64,000 nt of DNA from Deltaproteobacteria bacterium. GTDB lineage: Bacteria > Desulfobacterota > Syntrophobacteria > Syntrophobacterales > Syntrophobacteraceae. Within the stretch, counting starts at the first letter, position 1. Every line of letters begins with the position of its first letter. The position numbers were made by a program, and so were the translations under genes. The stretch covers positions 48,291 to 112,290 of the forward strand of contig JAAYVE010000018.1 of NCBI GenBank assembly GCA_012517315.1, in the 5' to 3' direction. Positions 8,399 through 17,342 of this stretch are shown piece by piece. The notes under the pieces are model-generated. The model did not search any database and was not told where the DNA came from. It was given only the letters and a program-made list of their open reading frames with translations.

Positions 8399-8917
8399 AT
8401 GGCTTGTCTCAGCATTTGTACTTATCCCGATCCCGTCTTGAGGCAGAAGGCGGCGGAGGTCGCCGATCTTGACAAACAAAGCCGGCAGCTCATCGAGGAC
8501 ATGGTGGAAACCATGTACAGGGCGCCGGGCATCGGACTTGCGGCGAACCAGGTGGGCAAGCCCGTCCGAATTCTCGTCATCGACCTGCAGAAACCCGACG
8601 AACATCGAGGCCTCATCGTGTTGGTGAATCCCAAAATCGTGGGAGCCCAAGGGGAAATCACCTACGAAGAAGGATGCTTGAGCGTGCCGGAGTTCTTCCA
8701 TAATGTCAAGAGGTTTCGGGAGGTTACGGTTCAGGGGTTTGACCGGCACGAAAAGGCCGTGGAGATCACGGCCAACGGCTTGCTGGCCGTGGTTCTTCAA
8801 CACGAAATCGACCACCTGGATGGGAAGCTTTTCATCGACCGCATAGGTCCTGTTGCCAGGGATGTGTTCAAAAGGAAATGGAAAAAGAAGCTGAAAGACG
8901 AGAGAGACAGGACTTAG
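8399..8917 (+). CDS. def: Peptide deformylase
   Basis: Removes the N-formyl group from nascent proteins in the cytoplasm. It has 172 residues with all three signature motifs: GIGLAANQVG (motif I), EEGCLSVPE (motif II, metal-binding Cys) and QHEIDHLDG (motif III, HExxH with two metal His and the catalytic Glu). GTG at 8396 and ATG at 8399 are adjacent candidate starts; neither has a strong ribosome site. It ends in TAGTG, overlapping the preferred start of fmt by one base, so the two act in one pathway and are probably translated together. Confidence 0.95.
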   Translation: MACLSICTYPDPVLRQKAAEVADLDKQSRQLIEDMVETMYRAPGIGLAANQVGKPVRILVIDLQKPDEHRGLIVLVNPKIVGAQGEITYEEGCLSVPEFFHNVKRFREVTVQGFDRHEKAVEITANGLLAVVLQHEIDHLDGKLFIDRIGPVARDVFKRKWKKKLKDERDRT

Positions 8918-9858
8918 TGTTTCCTCGCATCGCCTTTTTCGGAACCCCTGAATTCGCTGTCCCATCCCTCAGGAGACTCGTTTCGGCCGGCGCCCCCCTT
9001 GCGGTTGTCGTGACCCAGCCTGATCGTCCCAGGGGGCGGGGAATCAAGACGACTCCCCCCCCGACGAAAGTCTTTGCCCTTTCAGCTGGAATCCCGGTGC
9101 TTCAAGCGGAACGGATCAAGGAAAGGGGCGTCCTCGAACGAATCGCTTCCTTCGGGTGCGAGTGCGCCGTGGTGGTGGCTTACGGTCAACTGCTCCCCCA
9201 GATGCTGCTGGATTTGTTCCCCCTCGGGGTGCTCAACGTTCATGCGTCTTTGCTGCCGCGCTACAGGGGCGCAGCCCCCATTCAGCGGGCTCTCCTTTCC
9301 GGTGACACGACCACGGGGGTCTCGATCATGCTCCTCGATGCCGGAATGGACACGGGGCCAGTGCTCGCGAGGAGGGAAATTCCCATCGTTGAGGACGACT
9401 GTTTCGGGACCGTTCACGAGCGACTTGCCCACGATGGCGCAGACCTCCTGTGCGACGTGATCCCCCGGTGGAAGGCGGGTCTTCTCCATCCCGAACCTCA
9501 GCCGGATTCTCTGGCGACTTATGCTCCACCGATCCGGAAAGAGGAGCTGCGCCTTTCGTGGGGACTTTCCGCCCGGAGTTTGGTCAACGCCATCCGCGCA
9601 TTCGACCCCCTGCCCGGCGCGTTCACGATCTTCGGGACCAAGCGCCTAAAATGCTTCTCGGGCAAGCTCCTCTCCTGGAAACGGGTTGGGGGGAATGCCG
9701 GTGAAGTGCTGGGGGGGAGCGAAACGGGCTTGGTCGTGCTTGGAGGGGACGGAATGGCATTGAGCATCGGCGAACTGCAACTTGAGGGACAAAAGAGGCT
9801 GGCTGCGGCGGATTTTCTCCGGGGTCACCCCATACCCCAAGGCACCGTCCTGCAATGA
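8917..9858 (+). CDS. fmt: Methionyl-tRNA formyltransferase
   Basis: Formylates initiator Met-tRNA using 10-formyl-tetrahydrofolate. About 313 residues, the normal length. It has the N-terminal FFGTPEFAVPSL block, the catalytic core LLPQMLLDLFPLGVLNVHAS, LLPRYRGAAPIQRAL (with the conserved Asn/His region before it) and MDTGPVLA, followed by the C-terminal OB-like tRNA-binding domain from about residue 205. GTG at 8917 gives the usual family N-terminus; an in-frame ATG at 8878, inside def, would add 13 residues. It overlaps the next gene by ATGA at 9855-9858. Confidence 0.95.
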   Translation: MFPRIAFFGTPEFAVPSLRRLVSAGAPLAVVVTQPDRPRGRGIKTTPPPTKVFALSAGIPVLQAERIKERGVLERIASFGCECAVVVAYGQLLPQMLLDLFPLGVLNVHASLLPRYRGAAPIQRALLSGDTTTGVSIMLLDAGMDTGPVLARREIPIVEDDCFGTVHERLAHDGADLLCDVIPRWKAGLLHPEPQPDSLATYAPPIRKEELRLSWGLSARSLVNAIRAFDPLPGAFTIFGTKRLKCFSGKLLSWKRVGGNAGEVLGGSETGLVVLGGDGMALSIGELQLEGQKRLAAADFLRGHPIPQGTVLQ

Positions 9859-10703
9859 TTGTTCACGAAGTCAAGAGCGGAAGCATGGCTTCTTCCAAGA
9901 CCCAGCAAGAGTTCCCGATGTACCGGGAGACCCCCTCCAGGCAGCCCGGGAGAAAGACCCTCGCCTTCCTTCTCGGGTTTACGGCTCTTGCGCTCCTTCT
10001 CTTTCTTTTGCTCGCGTACCTTGTGCCCTACTACGGCTTCAGCGGGATCCATTCCAGACTGCCCTGGATCATGGGTATATTCATGCTGGTGCTGGGGGGC
10101 GTCGTCTTTGTCTCCTTTGTGCTCCTCATCACCGTGACGCTCATGGGACGAGACGTTCCCTTTTCCGCCAAGCTGCGCGGCATCACGCTGAAGTTCCTCC
10201 TTCCCGTTCTCATCGGCGTGGGCCGATTGCTCGGGTTCCGGAAGCAGGATGTGCAGCATGCCTTCGTGGCCGTCAACAACGAGCTGGTCATGGCCCAGTG
10301 CCGCAACGGTCATCCGCCTCGAAGGATTCTTCTGCTCATGCCCCATTGTCTCCAGGACAGTGAGTGCACCGTCAAGATCACCAACCGGGTGGAAAACTGC
10401 AAGAAATGCGGAAAATGCCCCATTAAAGACCTCGTGGAACTGGCGACGAAATACAAAGTGGACCTGGCGGTGGCGACGGGGGGGACCTTCGCCCGCCGTA
10501 TCGTCATCGAAAAGCGCCCGGATCTCATCATCGCGGTGGCGTGTGAGCGGGACCTGACGAGCGGCATTCAGGACACGGCTCCCCTTCCCGTCTACGGCAT
10601 TTTCAATCAACGCCCGTTCGGACCTTGCTTCAATACCCGCGTGGCTCTGGACCGGGTGGAGTCCGTGCTCAAAGAGGTGACTGCAATGAGACAGGGAATG
10701 TGA
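9855..10703 (+). CDS. DUF116 family membrane protein
   Basis: 282 residues. Two transmembrane segments lie near the N-terminus (around TLAFLLGFTALALLLFLLLA and WIMGIFMLVLGGVVFVSFVL). A cytoplasmic DUF116 domain follows with the cysteine blocks LMPHCLQDSECTVK, NCKKCGKCPIKDL and IIAVACERDL, and a C-terminal FGPCFNTRV. The cysteine spacing suggests metal or Fe-S binding, but the function of the family is not known to me. DUF116 genes sitting with fmt and rsmB are, as I recall, common in Desulfobacterota. Translation is coupled to fmt by an ATGA overlap. Confidence 0.88.
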   Translation: MIVHEVKSGSMASSKTQQEFPMYRETPSRQPGRKTLAFLLGFTALALLLFLLLAYLVPYYGFSGIHSRLPWIMGIFMLVLGGVVFVSFVLLITVTLMGRDVPFSAKLRGITLKFLLPVLIGVGRLLGFRKQDVQHAFVAVNNELVMAQCRNGHPPRRILLLMPHCLQDSECTVKITNRVENCKKCGKCPIKDLVELATKYKVDLAVATGGTFARRIVIEKRPDLIIAVACERDLTSGIQDTAPLPVYGIFNQRPFGPCFNTRVALDRVESVLKEVTAMRQGM

Positions 10704-10772
10704 AGACAGGGTTCCTCCGCCCAGCCCCCGTTTCTTCCCGCCAGTCGGACACTCTCTCAGCAGGAAAAACCC

Positions 10773-12122
10773 ATGATCAACGCCAGGACATTGGCTTTCC
10801 AGATTCTCCTTCACCTGGACCGTAAAGCATCCCATCCGGACAGGCTGATTCGGGGGGCCATGGGTCGGCACGTTCAGTTGGACGACAGGGAGAGGGCACT
10901 CCTGACGGAGTTGGTGTACGGCGTGGTGAGGTGGCAGGGTCGGCTGGACTGGCACATCGACCAATTGAGCCGCGTGAAGCCCGAAAGGATTGCCTCCTCC
11001 GTCCGGATCCTCCTCAGGCTCGCCCTATACCAGATTCTCTTCCTTGACCGTATCCCGGCCCACGCGGCGGTGAACGAAGCCGTGAAGATGACGAGGGCGA
11101 CGCACCCCCCTTACCTGGCGGGCTTTGTCAACGGCATCCTGCGGGAAGCCATCCGGACCGGAAAAGAGTGGAAATGGCCTTCCATGGCGAAACATCCGGT
11201 GGAATACCTGGCGGTTGCCACTTCCCACCCCCTTTGGATGGTCAGGCGTTTCCTCAAGGAAATGGGGTTCGATGAAGCCTTCGCATTCTGCTCAGCCAAC
11301 AATCAGGTGGCGCCACTGGTCCTCAGGGCCAACACTCTCAAGGTCACGGCTGACCGGCTTGCCGAAAAACTGGAGAGGGAAGGCATCCACTCAGAGCCGT
11401 CTCCTCACCTGCCCCACGCGCTGCGGGTGAAAGGGGTGAGAACAGACCCTTTCGCTTTGGGTTCCTTCCGGGAGGGGTGGTTTCAGGTCCAAGATGAAGC
11501 GTCCCAGTTGGTGAGCCTTCTCCTGGATCCAACGCCGGGAGACCGCGTGCTGGACCTGTGCGCGGGATTCGGAGCCAAGACCACTCACATGGCGGCTCTC
11601 ATGGAAAACAGAGGGCGCATCGTCGCGGTGGACGAAGCGGCCTGGAAACTGGATGAATTGACAGAAAACGCCGCCCGGCAGGGGGTGGGTATCGTCGATG
11701 TCCACGGGGGCGATGTGCTTCAGACGCATCCCGAGGACTTGGGCTTCTTCGACCACGTGCTCCTGGACGCTCCCTGCAGTGGACTGGGGACCCTGCGACG
11801 CAATCCCGACATCCGGTGGCGCCGCCATGTGAAGGATCCCCAACGCTTTTCCCGGTTGCAGCAGGATCTGATCCGACAGGCAGCGCGCTTTGTGAAGGCA
11901 AAGGGTGTGCTGGTCTACGCCACGTGCACCATATTTTCGGAGGAGAATGAAACCGTCGTGGACCGGTTTCTCCAAACGCACCCGGCTTGGGAGCTGGAGC
12001 CCGCGGAACAGGTCCTCCCCGAGGCGTGTCGCTCTCTATGCCAGGGCGGTTTCCTCAGGACCTGGCCCCACCGGAACGATGTGGACGGTTTCTTCGGGGC
12101 GAGATTTCGAAGAAACCCATGA
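10773..12122 (+). CDS. rsmB: 16S rRNA (cytosine-967-C5)-methyltransferase RsmB
   Basis: Methylates C967 of 16S rRNA with SAM. 449 residues. The N-terminal NusB-like RNA-binding domain (about residues 1-140; LTELVYGVVRWQGRLD, HAAVNEAVKMTR) precedes a Rossmann methyltransferase domain with motif I VLDLCAGFGAKTTHMA, DAPCSGLGTLRRNPD (motif IV cysteine) and YATCTIFSEENE (motif VI catalytic cysteine). The ATG at 10773 has AGGAAAAACCC just upstream. It continues the def-fmt-DUF116 block. Confidence 0.93.
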   Translation: MINARTLAFQILLHLDRKASHPDRLIRGAMGRHVQLDDRERALLTELVYGVVRWQGRLDWHIDQLSRVKPERIASSVRILLRLALYQILFLDRIPAHAAVNEAVKMTRATHPPYLAGFVNGILREAIRTGKEWKWPSMAKHPVEYLAVATSHPLWMVRRFLKEMGFDEAFAFCSANNQVAPLVLRANTLKVTADRLAEKLEREGIHSEPSPHLPHALRVKGVRTDPFALGSFREGWFQVQDEASQLVSLLLDPTPGDRVLDLCAGFGAKTTHMAALMENRGRIVAVDEAAWKLDELTENAARQGVGIVDVHGGDVLQTHPEDLGFFDHVLLDAPCSGLGTLRRNPDIRWRRHVKDPQRFSRLQQDLIRQAARFVKAKGVLVYATCTIFSEENETVVDRFLQTHPAWELEPAEQVLPEACRSLCQGGFLRTWPHRNDVDGFFGARFRRNP

Positions 12123-12162
12123 GTCGCCCTCCTTCCCCACCATTCCACCTCGTCAGTTGGCA

Positions 12163-12184
12163 TCATTTTTGATTATAAAAATGA
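12163..12184. repeat. A/T-rich 8-bp inverted repeat
   Basis: TCATTTTT at 12163-12170 and AAAAATGA at 12177-12184 form a perfect 8-bp inverted repeat with a six-base loop. It lies between rsmB and the coiled-coil gene. The central ATTATAAAA could also contribute to a -10 element. The arms are too A/T-rich to be a convincing terminator. Confidence 0.4.
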
Positions 12185-12246
12185 AGGCTCTTTTCATGGA
12201 GCGGGAGGTACCGGCGGAGATGGACAATGGTTGCAAGGAGTGACAA

Positions 12247-12957
12247 GTGATCAAGAGAGCACTGTTTCTGATCGTCGGTTTTGCAATGATCGCCGGAGGC
12301 ATCGTGGGCATCACCACGGCTGTTTCCAGGGAGAAACACAAGGCCGCCCAAAAGGAAATGGAAACACTCCGGGAGAGGGCACGGCTGGCGGCCGAGGAAG
12401 AGGAAAGGACACTCCAGGAGAAGCGCAGGGAAATGGAGATCAGGGAAGCGGCCCTGCTGGATGAAAAACTGCGCGTCCAGGAAGAGCGCCGTTTGGCAGA
12501 GGCGGCCTTGCAGGAGGCTCAAAGGCTGACGAAAGAGAGAGAGCGGCGGGCGGAGAGATTCCGGCCAGCGCCACCCAGGGAGATGGCAGGGGATGCATCT
12601 TCGAAAGAAAAAGCACAGGGTTCTGCTCAGGATGCCCTGGAGCCGCCCGGGAGCGGAAGTGCAAAAAGGTCGGATTCCCGCAAGTCCATTTCTGCGGGAG
12701 CCGGGAGACGCATAGGGGAAGACCCAGAGATCCGCTGGATTTCCAGGAAGGCAAGCCTTGAGGCGGCAAGAAATATGGAGCCCGTGGAATACTACAACAG
12801 GGAGACCCGTCAGTCGGTCCTCGCTGAACCCTACGGGGTCACACATGGTTTCATGCGAGTGAGGGTTCGCATTTGGAAAGGTGACAGGCTGGTCAAGGAT
12901 TCATGGGTGAAGGTCCCCCACGGCTTCATTCCGGATAGGCTGTATCCGAGGGTTTGA
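12247..12957 (+). CDS. Membrane-anchored coiled-coil protein of unknown function
   Basis: 236 residues, not recognised. The N-terminal hydrophobic segment (ALFLIVGFAMIAGGIVGITT) is a likely signal anchor. It is followed by about 90 residues of Glu/Arg/Lys-rich heptad sequence (AEEEERTLQEKRREMEIREA), predicted coiled coil. A low-complexity linker comes next, then a C-terminal domain of about 60 residues with VEYYNRETRQSVLAEPYGVT and WVKVPHGFIPDRLYPRV. It starts with GTG at 12247 behind AAGGAG at 12235-12240. The anchor plus rod plus small terminal domain suggests a periplasmic scaffold or tether; that is inference. It lies between rsmB and another orphan. Confidence 0.75.
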   Translation: MIKRALFLIVGFAMIAGGIVGITTAVSREKHKAAQKEMETLRERARLAAEEEERTLQEKRREMEIREAALLDEKLRVQEERRLAEAALQEAQRLTKERERRAERFRPAPPREMAGDASSKEKAQGSAQDALEPPGSGSAKRSDSRKSISAGAGRRIGEDPEIRWISRKASLEAARNMEPVEYYNRETRQSVLAEPYGVTHGFMRVRVRIWKGDRLVKDSWVKVPHGFIPDRLYPRV

Positions 12958-13016
12958 TGCGAAAGCTCTGGGTTTATTGGAAGGTTCCCCCGAAAAAAGA
13001 CTGAAAGGAGAGAGCC

Positions 13017-13499
13017 GTGCCTCTGTCTGCTATGCTTTTCCTCTGCGTTCTTTGTATCCTCACCGGCATTGTGCTTGTCCTGAAAGGGATTTCCACCCGG
13101 TCGACACGGAGAAGTCGCACGGAAGCATCCCCTTGGGAGCACTCTCTAGAAAGGGAAGAGTCCACGCCCGAGCAGGATTCCCCCCTGCCCTTCCATTTTT
13201 TGGGAGAAAACCGGTTTGCCCGCCGGGCCAGGGTGAAATCGAGCGGATTGTTATCTCTGGAGGAATGCGAGCAGGAGGAAATGGGGCCGACGGCGGACGG
13301 GATTCCAACTCAGGAGCGTCCGGGAAGGTTGGCCTTTCTCACAGCTCCTTTTCGCCGTTTTGCACGGAGAGGAAGGGCGGGGGGCGCTGCGATGGTTCTC
13401 GATGAACCCGTCTCCAGCGGGATCGTTCTGAATCCCAGGGTCCCGGCAAAACCGCACAAACCGACCTCAGATGCCGGAACACCGGGGGACGCCGACTAA
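13017..13499 (+). CDS. Small membrane-anchored hypothetical protein
   Basis: 160 residues without a recognised domain. One N-terminal transmembrane segment (MLFLCVLCILTGIVLVL) is followed by a basic, Ser/Thr/Pro-rich and probably disordered tail (STRSTRRSRTEASPWEHSLE, later RFARRGRAGGAAM). The GTG start at 13017 is preceded by AAAGGAGAGAGCC, a good ribosome site, which supports translation. It follows the coiled-coil gene by 59 bases on the same strand. Confidence 0.6.
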   Translation: MPLSAMLFLCVLCILTGIVLVLKGISTRSTRRSRTEASPWEHSLEREESTPEQDSPLPFHFLGENRFARRARVKSSGLLSLEECEQEEMGPTADGIPTQERPGRLAFLTAPFRRFARRGRAGGAAMVLDEPVSSGIVLNPRVPAKPHKPTSDAGTPGDAD

Positions 13500-13569
13500 T
13501 GGTCCATGATTTGCTGGATTATTCCCGAATATTCATCATTTTCATGAGCATCCCGAAAAATCTGGACCA
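13500..13569. repeat. Imperfect inverted repeat between convergent genes
   Basis: TGGTCCATGATTT at 13500-13512 pairs with AAATCTGGACCA at 13558-13569 (twelve pairs, one bulged base) across a 45-base loop. It begins at the last base of the stop codon of the small membrane protein gene and lies downstream of the convergent metG. It may be a bidirectional transcription-end or mRNA-stabilising hairpin, but there is no clear U-tract on either side. Confidence 0.45.
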
Positions 13570-13615
13570 TCTTGGGTTCAGGACGAGGGTTTCGTTGGCC
13601 CCCTGAAGAACCGTT

Positions 13616-15520
13616 TCAGGACACCCTGGCTCCAGGGGATACCGGTTCTTCAGGAGAGACGATGCGAAGAGCTTTGCCGTCGTGGGCTGCGAGGACCATG
13701 CCGTGGGATTCCACTCCCATGAGTTTGGCTGGCTGAAGATTGGCGACCAGGACCACCTGTTTGCCAACCAGTTCTTCCGGCGCGTAGTGCCGGCCGATGC
13801 CCGCAACCACCTGCCGCTCCTCCCCCATGTCCACCACGAGACGGAGCAGTTTGTTTGATTTGGGGATCTTCTCCGCCTCTTTCACGACCCCCACCCGCAG
13901 ATCGATCTTCTGGAAGCTCTCGATTGTGACACCCTCCACCTCAGGCGGTTTGGCGGAAATCTCCCCCTTCTCCTTTTCTTTGACAGCCTGTTCGATGCGA
14001 GGGAACAGGGCTTCTCCCTTGGACACGGGAGTTCCATCCGGCAGAGATCCCCAGACGGCGTCTTCGTCCAGCCTGTAGGCGTCCATGGGTTTTGCGCCTC
14101 CGAGGCGTTCGAGCATCTTCCGGGCCGTGGAAGGCATAAAGGGAGCGATGAGAAGAGCCACCGTCCGGTTGGCTTCCAGGGCGCATCGGATCACGGTTCG
14201 CAGGCGCTCTTCGCAAGCCGGGTCTTTCGCGAGGTTCCACGGGGCGGCGTGGTCGATGTACTTGTTTGCCGCGTTGATACACTCCCAAATGGAGATGAGC
14301 GCTTTGTGGAACCCAAGCCTGGGAATTTCTTCCATAGCGGTTTGCAGGGCTTGCCTGGCATGGGCTTCCAGTTCCCGGTCCATGGCCTCGGCTTCGGATC
14401 CGAAGGGAGGGATTCTGCCTCCGAAGTATCGGGCGGTCATGGCCAGTGTGCGGCTGAAGAGATTTCCCAGGTCATTTGCGAGATCGGAATTGATGCGCTG
14501 CACCAGGGCCTCTTCACTGAAATTGGCGTCCAGGCCGAAGACCATCTCCCGCATGAGAAAGTAGCGAAAAGCGTCCAGACCATAGCGAGGTACGAGGTCG
14601 AGGGGTCGGACCACAGCCCCCTTGCTCTTGCTCATTTTCCCTTCGTTGATTTTCCAGTACCCGTGAACGTTCAGGGACTGGTACGGTTCGAATCCGGCCG
14701 CCCGAATCATGGTCGGCCAGTAGATCCCGTGGGGTTTCAGGATGTCTTTGGCGATGATGTGTTGCACGCAGGGCCAGAATTCCCGGAAGAGAGGCCCGTC
14801 GGGGTAGCCGATGGCGGAGACGTAGTTGATGAGGGCGTCGAACCACACGTATGTGACATAACGGTCATCGAAGGGGAGGGGGATACCCCAGTCGAGTCGT
14901 TCCCTGGGCCGGGAGATGCACAGGTCTTCAAGGGGTTCCTTCAGGAAGGAGAGCACCTCGTTGCGGTACCGTTCGGGCCGGATGAAGTGGGGGTTGGATT
15001 CGATGTGTCCGATGAGCCAATCCTGGTATTTGCTCATGCGAAAAAAATAATTCGCTTCTTCCCGCTCCACCGGTTCCCGGTCATGATCGGGGCATTTGCC
15101 GTCCACCAGTTCGCGCTCGGTGTAAAACCGTTCGCATCCGACGCAATACAGTCCTTTGTAAGTGCTGAAATAAATGTCCCCCGAGTCATGCACTTTTTGG
15201 AGAATGTGCTGCACCACGCGCATGTGCCCGGGGTCCGTGGTGCGGATGAAACAGTCGTTGGCGATGTCCAGCTTGGGCCATGTTTCTCTGAAAAGGGCAC
15301 TGATGTGGTCGGCGTAGCTCTTGGGATCCATTCCTGCTTCCTGCGCCGCCTGAACGATTTTGTCCCCGTGTTCGTCCGTGCCGGTAAGGAAGAAGGTCCT
15401 GTACCCCAGGAGTTTGTGGAAGCGATTGAGCACGTCGGAAACGATGGTTGTGTAGGCGTGGCCGATGTGCGGTTCTGCGTTCACGTAGTAGATAGGGGTC
15501 GTCACATAAAAACGCTTCAT
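13616..15520 (-). CDS. metG: Methionine--tRNA ligase
   Basis: Charges tRNA-Met with methionine. 634 residues. The class I catalytic core has YVNAEPHIGHAYTT (HIGH motif) and GKMSKSKG (KMSKS). The inserted zinc knuckle has CVGCERFYTERELVDGKCPD, then the anticodon-binding helical domain, and from about residue 530 a C-terminal EMAP/Trbp111-like tRNA-binding domain (FQKIDLRVGVVKEAEKIP and NLQPAKLMGVESHGMVLAA). It is last in the minus-strand operon yhaM-holB-ricT-metG and overlaps ricT by four bases. Confidence 0.97.
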   Translation of the reverse strand: MKRFYVTTPIYYVNAEPHIGHAYTTIVSDVLNRFHKLLGYRTFFLTGTDEHGDKIVQAAQEAGMDPKSYADHISALFRETWPKLDIANDCFIRTTDPGHMRVVQHILQKVHDSGDIYFSTYKGLYCVGCERFYTERELVDGKCPDHDREPVEREEANYFFRMSKYQDWLIGHIESNPHFIRPERYRNEVLSFLKEPLEDLCISRPRERLDWGIPLPFDDRYVTYVWFDALINYVSAIGYPDGPLFREFWPCVQHIIAKDILKPHGIYWPTMIRAAGFEPYQSLNVHGYWKINEGKMSKSKGAVVRPLDLVPRYGLDAFRYFLMREMVFGLDANFSEEALVQRINSDLANDLGNLFSRTLAMTARYFGGRIPPFGSEAEAMDRELEAHARQALQTAMEEIPRLGFHKALISIWECINAANKYIDHAAPWNLAKDPACEERLRTVIRCALEANRTVALLIAPFMPSTARKMLERLGGAKPMDAYRLDEDAVWGSLPDGTPVSKGEALFPRIEQAVKEKEKGEISAKPPEVEGVTIESFQKIDLRVGVVKEAEKIPKSNKLLRLVVDMGEERQVVAGIGRHYAPEELVGKQVVLVANLQPAKLMGVESHGMVLAAHDGKALRIVSPEEPVSPGARVS

Positions 15521-16338
15521 TCCCGGGCCTTTTTCCTTTCATTCCCCCTGGGCAGGGGGTCGAGTTTCTTTTCGATTTCCTTTCCGTCTTCCAGAAGAAC
15601 GGTGATGGTGCGTTCGATGATGTTCTGGCGGATCACCTTTCCTTTGCCTTCCGGAAGTTCGATCTTCTTGCCCAGCTTGGGCATGTCTTTTTTCAATTCC
15701 CTGTAAGTTTCGTATTCGTACTGAAGGCAGCACATGAGGCGGCCGCAAGAGCCGGATATTTTCGCCGGGTTGAGACTGAGGTTCTGTTCTTTGGCCATCT
15801 TGATGGAAACCGCGTGGAAATTCTTGAGAAACGTCGCACAGCAGAGGGGGCGCCCGCAAGCACCCAATCCCCCGACCATCTTGGCTTGGTTGCGGATTCC
15901 GATCTGACGAAGCTCCACGCGGGTCCTGAGTCTGCGCACCAAGTCTTTGAGAAGCTCTCGAAAGTCCACGCGCCCATCGGCTGTGAAATAAAAAATGATT
16001 TTGCTACCGTCGAAGAAGTATTCCACGTCCACCAGGTTCATTCCCAGGCCGTGGGCTCGAATCCTCTCCATGCAGTAACTCTTGGCGTCCGACTCGAATT
16101 CCAGGTTCTTTCGGTACTTCTGGATTTCTTCTTCCGTGGCGACGCGTTCCACTTTCTTCAGAACAGCCGGGTGTATTGCAGCGTTTCTGAAACAGGGGGG
16201 CTCGACCACCTGGCCGAGGCCGAGCCCCTGTTCCGTGTGCACCGCGACGAAATCCTCCCGCTTGAGGGGCAATTCGCCCGCGTCAAAATGATAAACTTTG
16301 CCTCCCTTGCGGAACCGGATTCCCACAACTCTTTCCAT
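15517..16338 (-). CDS. ricT: PSP1-domain protein RicT (YaaT-like)
   Basis: 273 residues of the PSP1 family. In Bacillus the homologue RicT (YaaT) works with RicA and RicF, as an Fe-S complex, to steer RNase Y mRNA maturation. Conserved elements include HTEQGLGLGQVVEPP, VEYFFDGSKIIFYFTADGRV and the cysteine blocks GGLGACGRPLCCATFLKNF and GSCGRLMCCLQYEYETY, whose cysteines are the likely cluster ligands. It lies between holB and metG, a neighbourhood I know from other bacteria. The 5' end overlaps holB by 56 bases. Confidence 0.9.
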   Translation of the reverse strand: MERVVGIRFRKGGKVYHFDAGELPLKREDFVAVHTEQGLGLGQVVEPPCFRNAAIHPAVLKKVERVATEEEIQKYRKNLEFESDAKSYCMERIRAHGLGMNLVDVEYFFDGSKIIFYFTADGRVDFRELLKDLVRRLRTRVELRQIGIRNQAKMVGGLGACGRPLCCATFLKNFHAVSIKMAKEQNLSLNPAKISGSCGRLMCCLQYEYETYRELKKDMPKLGKKIELPEGKGKVIRQNIIERTITVLLEDGKEIEKKLDPLPRGNERKKARE

Positions 16339-17314
16339 ACAGACGGTCCTTTATGGCAAGGCACACACCCTCGAGCACGAGACTCTTGTTTGCGTTCCGC
16401 CGAAGGTGGAGCAATGCGTTCTCAATGGCTTCATAGAGTTCGAAGAGCGTGTCGATACCTGCGGCCATGGCCGCTTTCCGGCTCTTTTCATCGGGCGTTA
16501 AGTACGATTCGTGTTGTCCCGGGAGCCCACAAAGGATAAGGTCTCTCATCCAAAGTTTAAACCATTCAAATTCCTGGTCCAAGCTCTCGCTCTGTTGGAC
16601 CCATTGGGCCATGAGGGGAAAGAATTCCAACATGGTCAGATTTCCAAGGTTCTGGAGTCTTTCTACCGTCTCCCGCCAGCACCCCATCCGCGTCTCGTCT
16701 GCGAGCCACTTTGCCCGCTCCATGCTCCCGTCTGCCAGCCTGGCCAGGTGAAGCGCCTGGGCTTCCGTCACCGGAGCCTCCCTAGCGAGAATCTGTGCGA
16801 GTTCTTCCCGCTCCAGGGGTTGAAACCTCACGTGGCAACATCTCGACAGGATAGTGGGCATGACCATCTGGGGCTCAAGAGTGGTCAGCAGGAAAAGATT
16901 TTTCCGGGGAGGTTCCTCGAGAATTTTCAGGAGCGCATTTGCCGCTTCCTCCCTGAGGGTGTGGGCTTTTTCCACGAGGATTCCCCGCCACTTGCCTTCG
17001 AAGGGCTGAAACCGGAGCCTCTCGCGCAGTTCGCGGATCTGGTCCAGCTTGATGAAGGCTCCGTCCGCCCTCACCGTAACCCAATCGGGATGGGTCCCAT
17101 TGCGGATCTTGAGGCATGAAGCGCACGCTTCACACGGGTCAGGGTCCCCGGGGGCCTGGCAGTTGAGCCGTTTGAAGAATTCCTGGGCCATTGCGGACTT
17201 GCCGGACCCTCCCATGCCGCTGAAAAGCATGGCGTGGGGAACCTGGTCCGACCGGAGGAGTCTCCCAAGGAAGCGCTTCGCCCGGGATTGTCCCGGCACA
17301 TCGGAAAACGGCAC
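16283..17314 (-). CDS. holB: DNA polymerase III delta-prime (clamp loader) subunit
   Basis: Clamp-loader subunit that helps load the beta clamp. About 343 residues from the GTG at 17314. It has an AAA+ module with P-loop GMGGSGKS, a zinc-type cysteine group CEACASCLKIRNGTHPDW, Walker B-like WRGILVEKAHTLREEAANAL, and the SRC-like LSRCCHVRFQ segment; the C-terminal third is helical. A TTG at 17374 would also open the frame, but the GTG start gives the family-typical opening PFSDVPGQSRAKRFL and has GAGGAG upstream. Overlaps ricT by 56 bases. Confidence 0.9.
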   Translation of the reverse strand: MPFSDVPGQSRAKRFLGRLLRSDQVPHAMLFSGMGGSGKSAMAQEFFKRLNCQAPGDPDPCEACASCLKIRNGTHPDWVTVRADGAFIKLDQIRELRERLRFQPFEGKWRGILVEKAHTLREEAANALLKILEEPPRKNLFLLTTLEPQMVMPTILSRCCHVRFQPLEREELAQILAREAPVTEAQALHLARLADGSMERAKWLADETRMGCWRETVERLQNLGNLTMLEFFPLMAQWVQQSESLDQEFEWFKLWMRDLILCGLPGQHESYLTPDEKSRKAAMAAGIDTLFELYEAIENALLHLRRNANKSLVLEGVCLAIKDRLYGKSCGNPVPQGRQSLSF

Positions 17315-17342
17315 GGCTAGGGGACTTCTCCTCTTCCGGGGG

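Noticed and set aside
9825..10964. 379-codon minus-strand open frame
   Set aside because: Antisense to the DUF116 gene and the start of rsmB; no ribosome site or motif.
12163..12184. A/T-rich hairpin as a terminator of rsmB
   Set aside because: The stem is almost only A-T pairs and has no GC core, so it is listed only as an inverted repeat.
14249..15706. 485-codon plus-strand open frame
   Set aside because: Antisense to metG, with no recognisable protein features.
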